The translations under genes were made by a program, and so were the position numbers. This document shows, piece after piece, positions 11,546-24,925 of a stretch of 64,000 nucleotides of DNA (position 1 is its first letter; the number at the start of each line of letters is the position of its first letter). This DNA comes from Telmatactis stephensoni (taxonomy: Eukaryota; Cnidaria; Anthozoa; Actiniaria; Isophelliidae), in contig JALIZF010001444.1 of NCBI GenBank assembly GCA_029948255.1, positions 62,001-126,000 of the forward strand, written 5' to 3'. Below the pieces are notes generated by a model. The model was not told the origin of the DNA and made no database searches. It saw only the letters and a program-made list of their open reading frames with translations.

Positions 11546-12460
11546 TGGGCGCGGCGGTAAGTCAATCCCAGGTCATTCAAGGATCTGAATTTCCGAGCAC
11601 GTAGAATAGACCATACTTATAATGAAAAGTGAGGAACTGGTTTTCATTCTAAATGTTTTGGACTGGTTTGGCAAAGTTTCCTTCACGAAATACCAGCAAA
11701 TGTGTGCGGTGATCATCATAACCAGCTACTCACTTATGGGGCTGATATTTTTTTAAATTTGTTGTTGTTCTTGAATTTTTTTGCTCAGACGACCTGATCC
11801 CACCAGCAGGTATTGCTCCACCCAGAGACTAGGCGTAACCGGTTATCTCAAAGGAATACCTCTCGATTTCAGGACATTTAAACATTTATTGACTATTTGT
11901 GTCAATGTTTTTCCCGCGTTACACAACATAAACTAAATCGTATAAAATTATAATCATTTATTTCAAGGAGCTGTCTCGATAAAAGTCTCAATAACTTGTC
12001 CGTCGTAGCGACAGTATATATGGATCCGGGGATCAGTGTATTCGGGATTTACCGAGCCTGATACAAGCTGATTTATACACGACAAGCTTTTTATGATACG
12101 GTACTCCTATCAAGCCAACAAATTTTCTGTTCACACGATGAGAATGCCGTGCCAAAAATTATCGGTCCACTTGCCCGCCAAAAGAGATGCCGTGCCATTA
12201 AAAGGTTGTCAATTAAATCGGGCTACAGTTCTTTTCCAGAAAAGTAACTTGTTTTTATCCGATAAATGTGTTTTAGAGATTTTGTTCTCATTTTGGAAGT
12301 GCAATTTCCCTGTCTGGAACTCTTCGTTCTGGTTGATGATACATTTAATTAAGTCGCCCACAAAGGAAGTACTTTTGATGGGAGTCGCAAAATATTTACT
12401 CTTTAAGAAAGAACTTCCGCTGAAGGGTATTTTACAGTACCTGGTATAAATTATGCTCGC
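11546..12460. other. Noncoding stretch
   Basis: No supported gene. A 118-codon plus-strand frame at 12093-12449 has no recognisable domain and no transcript-like context. Confidence 0.4.
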
Positions 12461-12465
12461 ACTGA

Positions 12466-12600
12466 GTGATTGGTGTAACGCAATCTACTTCCTTTCCAAA
12501 GTAAAGATTTCCGATAGTGACGTCAAATGTAACGCAATTTCTACTTCCTTTCCAGATAGAATGTCGTAGTTCATGTGATGATGACGTCACATGACGAAAC
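12466..12600 (+). repeat. Two-copy local duplication with TGACGTCA motifs
   Basis: GTAACGCAAT, then CTACTTCCTTTCC, occurs at about 12476 and again at about 12531, each followed by a TGACGTCA-type (CRE-like) site. It lies about 0.8 kb upstream of the Ras-like gene start. A regulatory role is possible but unproven. Confidence 0.5.
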
Positions 12601-13382
12601 TATTAGCCAATCAAATTCCTTCGCGCATTGATCAGTTTTTCGTGGATTGGTCGCCACCCTGCCTAAATACGTTGTGTTGAAAGATAATTGACACTATTTC
12701 AATATTATCCGTTTAGTGAGGTGAGGAAACACGCGTTGTCTAACACCCTTTAGCTAAGGCAGTCACGAGATTCTACGCTTCAGTCAAAATGTACCAGTGC
12801 CAAGTCCTTTGACCTACAGAGAAGGCGTAATAAAAGAAATCTGATCCTATCGCGAAGGCTTAAATAGAGACTGGCTGTCATTCGTATGTTGTTATTGTTA
12901 CTTGACAGAAAACGTGCAACTTTTCGTTGAGCGTACTGTTTCCTGTTCCTTGACTGTTTATTCAGTTTTTCTATTTATACAAGAGCATCCCTTGGCAGAC
13001 AACAAGACGTCGTTTTGGAAAAGCGATTGCTTGCTTAAAAGTCGCGACACGAAGTTAACAACAAGCACAGCGTTGATCTGCAAGTTCGCGTCAAAGCATT
13101 TCTCAACCAATATATTGTCACGCATTAAGAAAGCCAAATCTGTTTCTGGCAGGAAGACAAAGATTTCATTTCATGCAGTAGCGAGTTCAAACGTTTGCAA
13201 GAACCTCCAGAACTACCAGAATGAACTCATCCGCTGAGAGAGATGTCTATAAATGCTGCTGAAGTCAAACTCCAATTTCTGGAATCTGATTAAGTATATA
13301 TAATAAGATTTACTCAAGAAGAACTGTATTTATTTTGGGTTGTCTGGGCTTGTAAGCAGTGAAGCCAGCAAACTTTCCCAAG
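12601..13382 (+). other. Upstream region of the Ras-like GTPase gene
   Basis: No separate gene is supported. The 111-codon frame at 12902-13237 ends well before the GTPase start and has no family features, so this stretch more likely holds promoter and 5' UTR sequence. No clear TATA box was identified. Confidence 0.4.
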
Positions 13383-16300
13383 ATGAGAGATCCCAATGAA
13401 ATTCCACTGAAGATAGTCGTTTTTGGTGAGCCAGGGGTCGGTAAATCAGGTATGTAAACTACGACATATACTGCATATATTCTTAAACCTCTCAAATCCT
13501 CTAGCTACGCAAAAATTCAGGGATTAAGGTTACGCAATTCAGAGTCTTAAAATACATACCATGATTTTGATCGAATTTCGATCGAAATTTCTATGGAAAT
13601 CAAAAGAGTAGAATAAGGATTTATTAAGTCTTCGCTCATATTTATATTTAGTTACAAAACCAAGCTCAGCACGAGCTCGTGAATGTAACATTTAGAAACC
13701 TTAGAAATCGATACCTGAAGGAGATGTCGCGAATTACGACTGAGACCACTGCTCATTTTAGATGAAGTCTGATGCCTAAATCAGTTCAAGCTGGGTATGG
13801 CTTGAGGCCCATGTTTACCGATATCGGTATCCGGTATAGTCTCCTTAGGTCGTAGTTATCGCTGTTACCGTTATAACACTTCAAAGTATATAATCACATA
13901 AAGATCGGATGGAGATGCATGCCTTTATAAGGAAAATCCTGTCTCATCATTATTCAAAACAACGGCACAGTTTGAATCACCAGGAGAAATCACTCGACAA
14001 AATATCAGTATCGACCTGGGAAGATCTAAATTAATCGCCTTATTACTCGCCTGAAAAAGACGATAAACCCTAAATGGCATGTCCATAGATGAAGAATTAA
14101 TTTTCAAAGTCATAAAAAAACGCACAATTATGAATATTTCGAATTTTAAAAAGTATTCGATGAAGCTGAGAGCACTGAATTTAGTATTGCACAATCTTGT
14201 ACTTCTCGGACTGTATTTTCTTTGGCGTGGGCGTTGGCACCAGGAGTTGGCAAGCGGGTGCATGGTTGTACAAGTAAGCCTGATTTCTACAACCATGTTC
14301 CCGCCGCTTGCCAACACCCGGTGTTAATAAGATTAGAGCCTGATAATATCTTAAAGCTAGTCCAGCTTAAGTTTCTGGAAAATATCAACAAATAGTTCAC
14401 TCTGGCAGTGTCTGGGAAAACCTCTTCAGGAAGTCGGAGCAACTGTTACTGTACTTGAGTGCTGAGTCGCCCGCTTCAAAGCTTCACGTGTTCAGATAAC
14501 ATAAATGTTTCTCGAGTCGCACGATGAGTGAATCAATTCACAGCAGTACCAAAGTCTTTTGGCTTCTATTTACTTTGAACCAATCAAAATGCTGGAAAAT
14601 CTGCGGATGACAGACAAGATTTCGAAGTGTAGCCTTGAGCCACATAAATATCAGTCTCTTAGTGTATGCAGGACCGCCTTTTCAACCATCCTCCTTGCGA
14701 ATATCATGCTCACAAGGCGATCTTTCTTATTGATTTAGATCTGACCGAAGAGCAATAAAATCAAACATATCCTTGTACATAAAATCTATCAAATATATAT
14801 TAATACAATTCATTGGAAAATTACATCGTGGTCACGTGATCATCATTATTATCATCCAAGATCATGTGACGGATAAACACGGCTGCGTACAAGTTCAGGA
14901 GGGGCCACAGTAGGATTCTAAAACCCCGCTACCCGACATATTTTTCGCAGAAGTCCCGCCGTTTTTTTAATGGAAATCTCGAACCCGTCGAATTTTCAGT
15001 TTTTAATCATTCTTTGTTAGTTTCAGTGGGTATACCACACTTTGACGTTTTCGAAGTTTAGACATTCAATCCACCTATCCCGCTGCTATCACTCAAGATT
15101 CGCATTCCCCTCGAAAACACGAAATCTGGCTCCGTATCGTGATTAAAATTCCCGATTCTAGCTTGGATTTTGGCTGGCAGATCCCGAATCCCGCCGAGCC
15201 TGTTGTGGACCCACGATCAGTACAAACTTAAGAGTACAAAGAAATTTGCTAAAACTGATTCAAAGGAGATTTTCTTTCAAAGCCATTTTTAAATGATTAT
15301 GATTGGTCTCCTATATTAGTAGATTTTTAGCATTGTCAAATATTTCGAGTCTCTATATACTTTTAATTTGGGATTTGTTCTTCTTGTCAGTTAACCTTGT
15401 ACTTCTTCCTTGTAGTTATTTTCGTTTTAATCTGTTAATCTTTTTGGGGATTTTTGTTAAACACTCGGATTTTGTTGTAATTAATTCACTCGGTTTTTTG
15501 TTGTTGTTTTTTCTTTTCTTTTCTTTTCTTTTCTTTCTTCTTTTGTCTCTTTGTTAATCATGATTTATTTGTTATTTTCTGTGGCAATTTCTTTATAGGT
15601 AAAAATTGTGAAAACAAACAAATTAAGCAAAAAAACCCTTACCGTATATAGATGTAATTCAAGGGAAGGCGACTATGGCCCTTGCTTTTAGTTTTCAGTG
15701 GCCTTCTTGGCAACTTACGAGAAATAACAATAACACCCTACATTGATAACAAAAGCTCTTAAAAATGTCAACCTTTTAAGTACTAGAACCTCCAGCATCT
15801 CTCACTAACAGTGGAACAAATGACCAGATTATATGATAAATGATATTACAGTAAATACCCGTTGTAAATGCCAGGAGGTGTGACCCAGACTATTTATTGT
15901 AATTAGTATATTACGCACACTCTGATTGGTCGAGAACCGTGAGTGATTAAAGTACAGATGCACGGATGACGTCACAGAATATTACGTGCGCTTTTGATTG
16001 GTTAAAATCTTTTGCTAAAAACGATATAATTTTTGATATGTAATAATAAAAAGGTTGTCCTCAGTTTTAATGCATACTGCATAGTGAATACTGCATACCA
16101 AGACCGAAATGCATTGTGGATATCAAATTTCGGGTATTTTTCACAATTTTTATAAGTAGAAAAGTTGCGGAAAAAGTCCACTTAGATTCAACCTGAGAGG
16201 AAACAGAGAATCAACATAAGTAAAGCCTCTTGTTACCCAATTACAAATTGTCCATAATACATTTCAGTCTTGGTATGCAGTATTCACTATGCAGTATGCA

Positions 16301-19300
16301 CCAAAACCAAGGACAACCTTTTTTCGGAAATAGGTATATACTTGCATGAAAAGTTAGTCTTTTACGCAGCCATGGTTTGTGTAAACATGAAATTCTATTA
16401 TTTTGATAACAGTATAGAGGACTACATTCGAAGTCTAAATAAACATTGTCTTTAGCGAGAAAAGTCCTAGTATTTGATCCCCCGCAATGACAGAAGAACA
16501 CGGACTCTCATTCCGCTATGTCTTGTCAAATGATTTTTATCGCTTTTCCTGTGCTTTGAGCCATTTGGCAATCGTAAAGTGTACTATCAACGATGAAGAT
16601 GACCTCGTTTTACAATGACAGTTATTGATTGATTTTATCGTGTAAAGGTTTAGAGTGGAATAGTCTGGAAGTTTCCTTGTCAAAACTAGTGGATGAAAAG
16701 TTTTTAAAAGCAAATAAAAAATAGTGGATGAAAGATGAATGAAGGGATGGACGGACGGACGGACGGACGAACTAACGCACGAACGAACGAGCGAGCGAGC
16801 GAGCGAGCGAACGAACGAACGAACGAACGAACGAACTAACGAACGAGCGAACGAGCCAGCGAGCGAGCGAGCGAACGAACGAACGAACGAACGAATTAAT
16901 GAATAAATGATTGAACGAACGATTATCTAACCAAGAAACAAAAAAAAAAGATAGAACGAATGGGTACATGGATCGATTGATGGATGCATTGTACGAAGGC
17001 AGAAGTTCCAAGGAGCTGTATTATTACGCGATCTCAATAATTAAGTTAGGGCAAGTTTTATTGTTAACGAGGAATATTCACAAAAGTCTTCGAGTAAGCG
17101 TTGAGTACGTTGTCAAGTAGTTAAAGAAATAAGATGATAATGACACAAAAACGATGATTATCTATATTCCCATGTTTCCATAGCAACTATTGAAAATAGC
17201 AATAACGACATGAAGGTTAATGGTTGAAACTAATTATCTTCATAATGGTGAAATTACCTCTCGTACTAAATGTAAAAGAAGACAAATTATAGGGTTTTAA
17301 AGTGGCTCTCTTCAATTTCAATAGCTCATTTTGCACGCTATATTTTTCGGTAAATTCTTTACATGTAACTAAAAAAGTAGTTATTCCTCGCTGATGAATG
17401 TTCGAAGGTTGATATGTCAGTTTCTGACAAGACAAAATTGTGATGCAAAAAATGTATATCACCGGAAGATCCTACTTTCAGATAAAATGGGAGCTTTGTA
17501 TTGATGACTGATAATGGATCAGTTTTTTTTGGAGAAGATAGATAGATTAACACGATTTTGACTTTAGACATTTTAATCTAAAGATTTTTGTCAAATTTCA
17601 GATATTCATTAATAATCAGTTGAAGCACAAATCATGAAAACGTCCATTAAATAAAACATTATGGTATAAGACAACTGTTTAAGGCCGGTAAACACTAGGA
17701 GTCAGGTCGCTGCGACAACGCCGCTTCGTGTGCGTTGCGTTGTGAAGAAGCCACTATCAGTTATTTTGTCCCTGCGAACGTACGCACAAATTTAAACCAG
17801 TTTGAATTCGTGTGAACGCTTTGCAACGAAAAATTCTGTCGCGGCGACTAGATTTTTCACGGAAATTTGTACTTTATCCGCGTCGTGTCGCAGCGACCTG
17901 ACGCCCAGTGTGTGCCGGTCTTTAATCAGACTGAAAATATCGAAACAATTTCACCTTATGAATTTAATCTTACATTTGACCACAAATAATTACATTTGTT
18001 TTATTCATCGACTTTTGTACTTTATCTGAAGAATACAATTAAATAAAAATCAAAGCTCTTGTAAAAGTATAATGAAAATGACATTGTAATCATCAAATTT
18101 GCTTTAAGTTTAGAGCTAATATTTATTCGAGATTGATCTTAGCGGCTAAAACTCTAAAGTGGAGTTTGTCAAGAAACCTTGTTAACTGCGATTTGAGAAT
18201 GTTGTGGATGAAATGGAAAGATTAACACCACCCGCAGAAATATAAAAATCCAATTTTGGTTTAACTGATAATAGTTTTTATGTATTCGTGTAAATTTTGA
18301 TGAAATGATACAGTAACTAAAGAAATATAAAACCAAAATAAAATGGGGAAAATATTCCAAACTGACAAAAAAAATACAAAAAGAATGTATTTTTTAAAAT
18401 GTACGAATCTAATGTAACGAATGCATGAATCTAGTACTATAAAAATATTTAAATGATTAAGTAAAAATATTGTAAACTTATTTAACAGAGATTCGGAAAT
18501 TGAATTTTTCATTCGCTTATAGGTTAAACGAAATAGGGAAAATCTAGGAACAGAAAAAAGAACAGAAAATAATTGTTAAAACCTACGTACCTTTTTTAAA
18601 TGTTCCTTTAAATATCTTTTAATATTGGTATAAAACTGAAACTGTATTTGGGGAATATTGCCAAAGTACTATTTCAAAGGCGTAAGTTTTAAGTCTAATA
18701 TTTTAAATGATTTTTAACGCGAGTTTCAAATCCAATTTCCTCAATTTTCACATTTGTCAATTCCCCATCGGCAAATGAAAATGAATATTGGATCTTGGAA
18801 ATAATTCATTATAGGCAATATTCACTAATTTGTGAATGAATAAATCAATTATCTCTAAGCCTTTGCCAAAATGTCTGGGATCTGACTAAAACCAAACAGA
18901 AATATCATCTAAGACTTTCTTTAATTAGGCGAAACTAAGTTATATATACTTGCCTTTTGCTGAAACCGTTAAATTAAAGACCTGTAAACATTCTATCTTC
19001 TGAACGAAACTGAATGAAATCCTCTTATACAGTGCCAGCTTTTTAAATATAATTGAAATTAGAAGTCAAAACTTTGAATAGAAAGATAGAATTCAAATTT
19101 TCATCGCAGTGAGGGGTCCGGCTTTAAAACTACAAAAATTCTTCATTAGATCTTAGTATTTGAGTTTTATATGTTAACGTGTTCATTATTTACTTTAAGC
19201 TAAATGAATATGCCTAGCCAAACAAAAAAATGAATTAAAAGATTCTTCCTCGCTGAGATCCGACTTTATTTGTTTAGTTTAATAAGGATGTTGAGATGGG

Positions 19301-22300
19301 CAAAACTTCAAAGTAATTTTGACATTCCGTAGAGTATCATCCTTTCGCTTTTAATGACAGAAAAATAAATATGACAAACGAAAAGATAAACAAGAAAGAT
19401 TAGAATGTTTACACCTACTTACAGATTTTGTCAATTTTAAAAATTGTATTAAATTAGAGTTGTGAATCTTATTTCTAGCTTTCCAATGAAGTTGGTACTG
19501 AAAATTCTTAAAACGTTGTGGTTTCAAACAGGAAAATAACATTTCAAGGGGTTTGTACAAATGCTGTTTGTATATTGGCTTGTCTTTTAGGTAAATCAAT
19601 ATTTTATGCAAAATACTTCAATCGTACAATTTTCCCTGTTTTTATTTCTAGTCATTTCATTTTGTTCGTAGTTCAATCTTAAATTTCCATTTCCATTTCC
19701 CTTTTCTTTTCTATTTCCTTTTTTTATAGCTACATTTCCTTTATCGAAAGCAAAAACGAAATATTTCTTTCTCAAACACACAACACAAATATATATATAT
19801 GTACAAGTAAAGATCCATTATTCTCACACTTTCCAGCAAGATCACTACTAATTTATCGTACTTACACCAAGATGACAATCTTTCCTCGCTCTAGCTTCTA
19901 AATCGCGACGCAAAAATTCTCCTTGAATTTCCCCCAGCTCGGTCTTCCCAAGAACAACTAATGAAGACTACTACGTTTTTGCCGTAATTTAAGAACCTTT
20001 AGCCAATGACTAATGATCAATTGCGCCAACAAGTTAACTTTTTTGTTTCCACGTCAACAGTCGAGATCAGTAAAACGATGTCAGAGTATCTAAGTACATC
20101 AGAAATGATCGAGTACACCACACATGACTAAATCGATCAAATATGACATCACTAATAAAACAAACTAATTACACTAGATTTTTTGTTGTGGGAGAATATG
20201 AAAGCTTGTGTCAAACTTTTGGGGTCTCTAATTGAAGTCTGGAGCCGCCAGGCCGCGCAGTGGTTGAAGGGTAATGGGCCTTGTGATTGATCTAAGTTTA
20301 GACTTAAAGGGATTTGCTCGTAAATAAGGTAAGATATACTGTAAGAAGATTATTTCGTTCGAAAATTCAGGAAATGTTTCGAAGCATCAAAGAATTTCCA
20401 TCCATCTACTCCAAAAATATCTGATTTCTATATTTTCAAGACTTTTGATGTGATGTGACGTGAAACGTGACATCATACTGATCACGTGACCAACACAACC
20501 TTGCTCTGAAAAAAACACCAATTAGATAATTATTTAGGCTCATTCTCCAGCTTAAATAGTTATCTGTTTGGAGATTTTTCAGTGCAAGTTGTTGATCACG
20601 TGATCTGTATGACATTACGTTCGTATAATAACGGTTCGTACGCCCACGATACTCTGCACCGATTTCGCAAGAAATCCCGACGTCTTGAAACTGGGCCAAA
20701 TAATTATAGTCAAATTTTATTGAGAAAAAGCATTCTGAGAAACGCAGTTTTTTTAGTATAGCGTCTGAAGGCCTCGCCATTCCAATCACGTGACCAACCG
20801 ACAACCTTACTCTAAGAATAAACACCAATTTCCCTAATATTGTCAAACAAATTTTGAGAAAATACATTCCGAAATGTGGTCAAAACTAATTACAAACTGA
20901 ATTGTAGCCCATATTGTCACCGCAATTCCGATTCATCGAATTCAATAACTCTTTTCTGCATTCGAATGACAAGGCCCTGTTTAGTCTAAAATATACTAAA
21001 TACTCTTTTGGAAGGAGCTAGAAAAATGAATGTATGAATACGGTTTGAGGCTTTTTGGCTGGCATATTTTAAAGTCAACCCCTGTCAAAAAAATGTCCCA
21101 AACTTTGAAGTTGACTCAGTCAGGCTGACAACAAGGAAATTGAAAAAAATTAAAGTCAAAGTGGCCTCATTGAGTTGTTGTTTCAAAGAATATAAATTGA
21201 GGGAGCTCAGTGAAATTTTAAGTCATACCTTTTGCGGTGATTCGGCTATCACCGTGCAAGTACGTGTATCAATCAACACACAATTTATTGGAATTTACGG
21301 ATTTATATGCTATATTTATCTTGTCTTATTTAAGCAGTTCAATGAAAATACCCTCTCGCTCTTCAATCAATATTGTAAAATGGGTAATATCATTCTAACC
21401 TTTCTCTGAGTTTTCTTCATAACACAACTGCTTCAAACGATAGGCTTGCGTGTCGACTCGACTACTTTTATTACAAACATAAAATTATAACCTAAGTACC
21501 CCCAAGTTCACTGTTGCTTTCATATCTTCAGTTTAGGTTTTCAGTCAAAATCCACAAGATTGCCTAAGGAATAGCTAGCTACCTTGTCTCAAATACCAAT
21601 ATTTCTAGCGATAAAAACTGATACATCAATATATTAATGTTACTTTGTCGCATATGCAGTCAAGATTTTCTGTACTAAGTCGAAAAAGAATCCTTTTCAG
21701 TATGACCGTCTGAAGGGGTTTACGCCGGAGGGCATTTGTATCAAGTACTTGTCTAAGAATATGTTGATGCTATGCTATAATTAGCGTTAGTATTAGCCTT
21801 CGTTCACAGGTCAAATATTAGAACACATCTAATTTTTCCCTTCGTTTTCGCACCTTAGACAAAAGAAAAACGTCGTTTTAGTTTAGTGTGGAGGGAAGGT
21901 CTAACCGTAACAAAAAATAACCGTTTTCATATTTATCTCGACTAGTGTCCGGTGGACGTACCAATTTTGAGACTTTTAGTAGAAGTGAGTGTCCAAAGGA
22001 GTGTCCAAATGCTGCGGGTTCGCACTAGTTATTCGGTGATTTCTAAGGGACGGGCGAATACAAGTGATACCTATAGTACAGGTTAAGGTGCCGGTTTTTC
22101 CCTATCGAAGTAAATCAAAAGATCCAGAAGATCGAAAGTTAACTATCTGAGGTGGTTTTCGCCACAAACCTCTAATAAATTTTTAAAGGCTACTTTACTT
22201 TATATCCTTCCTTTTCAACTTCAAATATTCTACTTATAGGTGTTAACAGACTTCCGTACCATAAAAAGGTCTGCCGTCATTGACTTAAAATAAGTCTACG

Positions 22301-23969
22301 GCAATCAATAAGCCCATAAGATGTGTATGTACAATCGTGACTTCGAAGCAGACTAACAAATATTTACAGAATTATCGATTAATTAATAGGAAGAGAAACA
22401 ATTAATAGGCAAGAGGCTTTCTGAGGATATGTCCCGTGTTCCATCCCTTGACACCTTAAATTAAATTTGACGTCTAGATCTTTCCATTCTGTGTAGCTTT
22501 AATTAGCTTTAAATACCCTTAAAACGGAGTACTGATGGAGGGAGGGGTAAAGACCATATTATCGGCTTCCTGGAAGACCAGCCTTGGCGAAAGAACTACT
22601 GGCGCTCATTATATTAGTGCTTTTACCTTAAATGCGAATATTTAGACAGGCACGGTACTGCGATACTTTTATACTTGCAAACATTTGATCGAAACAGAAC
22701 TGAAAGCTGCAAAGCTATTGACAGCATAATTCATAATAATTCATTGTCGCTTTTGTTTCATTTCAGCTTTAACACTACGTTACTCGAAAAAAGAATTTCC
22801 AGACAGTTACGAACCGACAATAGGTAAGATATTGCAGTCTTTCCTTCGCTCCCCACCCACCCCACCCCTGCCATTACTGTCATTGCCAACACGATATCAA
22901 GAAGAGCGTTGGTTGTTTTTGTTTTATTTGTTTGTTTAGGTTGTTTTAGAAACAAAATTCGGTTAATTCAGTTAATCGCGGTTAAGTCCTAATCGCGGTC
23001 AATCAGTAATGTCATGAATGGGACTACTATCACGAGTCGTGAGTCATGTTTTCTGCCCGCGAATCACGATCAGGATCGACTCAAAGTTTAGTCACGAAAT
23101 AGTCATAAATTACGAATCCAGGGACAACTCCCCTTCAATATAAACAGGGCTCAACAAACATCTATCACTCTAGCACGACCATAAGGATCATAAGTAATTA
23201 TTTCTCCTGGCGGTACTCTATACAAACCTTAAGGTTTCTATTCAACAACTATCTAACAGGAAGTGGGCGAGTAGAATGAGTTTCAAAAGGATTGTGGGTC
23301 ACCGTGTCGCCACCGCGCTGTCCGGTAGGGAGCCTAAGTTACCTCACTCAGATAAACGAAGATAACCACACAAGGAGACTACGAGTCGCTTGAATGAATA
23401 TGAGCACTACCACAAGGATTCAATAACAGATACAAGTCTAATACTGAAGCAAAATCGATCACATTAATTGATAGGATTGAATAGTCCATTGTGTGGATGC
23501 AACCGTTAAGCCAGACCAAAACATATTAGAAAAAGGATTACTACGTGCAAACATTCGGTACAAGCTCATCGTTAATGAAAGCATACCGAAAAGTCAAATG
23601 TTAATGGCGTGTTTCCTGTAATCACCATGAATAAATTACAAACCGCAATCTTGTTTGATCTTAGTATGAACATCAGCGGTTCCTAAATTCGATAAAATTC
23701 GATACGAAAACACTGTAATAGAAAATGCCGATTTCTATAGTGATCCCTTTGAACATTTTTGCCAGAGTAACTTTTTGTATAGTTATATTTAGGATAACTC
23801 CTGGTTAACTAGGATGCCGTACTTTTCATTTGCCGAACCAAATTATTGCTAAAAGACATTGGTTGTCTGTCTGTCTGTCTAATTGTCTGTCTATTTGTTT
23901 GCTGGCGCACTTGTTTGCTTCTTGGTTTATCTGTCTGTCTGTCTGTCTGTCTCTCTGTCTGTCTGTCTC

Positions 23970-24024
<55 letters not shown>

Positions 24025-24886
24025 GGTCTATTTGCTTGCTGACTTATTTATTTGTTCGTTTGTTCATTCCATCGTTTGTTTGTTCATTTGTCTTTCTGTC
24101 CTGTCCGTCTGTCTGTCTGTGTGCAGTGTTTGCTTGCGTCCTTGCTTGTTCGTTTGTTTGTTCGTTAATCTGAATTTCATTTGTCTGTCTGTCCGTTGGT
24201 CCCTTGTTTCTGAAGGTCGTATCTGCCCTGCACTACGTCATTATATGGAATATTTTCTCATATATATTATCATATATATTATCTTATATATTATATATAT
24301 ATATTATCTCTGTTGATATTCTAAATAAATTTTCACCTTGCAGAAGACACATATGACACCAACGTTGAGTTAGACGGACGAAGTGTAAATTTATCAGTAG
24401 TAGATACCGCTGGCCATGTAAGTTTTCCTGTTCTTTGCAAACTGAAATCATCATAAGATAATATGCTAAATCAATCGCCTTATGGTGAGATTTAGAGGCT
24501 TTAAGATTATTTTTATCCTACAGAAAGAGGGGCTCAAACCAACAAAGAGAAAGTGGGAAATCTTAATAAGAATAAAATATAAAAATTTCCTTTTTCACGT
24601 TGCTTTATTTTATTGACTATGCTTAGCCTAGTATTGCAATTGTCATCTAAGCCAAAAGCATTATGGCGTTTCAGAACCCTTAATACCAAAATCCTTTTCA
24701 AGAATCTTTTCGTTTTAAATTTCAAGAGACCTTTGAGGATATTAAGACAATAGTTTGAATTTGCATAACAAAAAGCAACTCGAGAAAGATTGTGGTGGGA
24801 ATCTGTAATGTCTTAATTCTTGGAGATTATTTAGTTACTGATAATAATAGAAGGCAAGAGAAATATAGATCATGATAGTGATAATA

Positions 24887-24925
<39 letters not shown>

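Noticed and set aside
12902..13237. 111-codon frame upstream of the Ras-like gene
   Set aside because: It ends before the GTPase ATG, has no domain, and lies where promoter/5' UTR is expected.
20436..20867. 143-codon minus-strand frame
   Set aside because: It overlaps a direct repeat pair and has no recognisable domain, so it is probably repeat-derived.
23830..24316. Cys/Leu/Val/Ser-rich frames
   Set aside because: They are translations of the (CTGT)n microsatellite.
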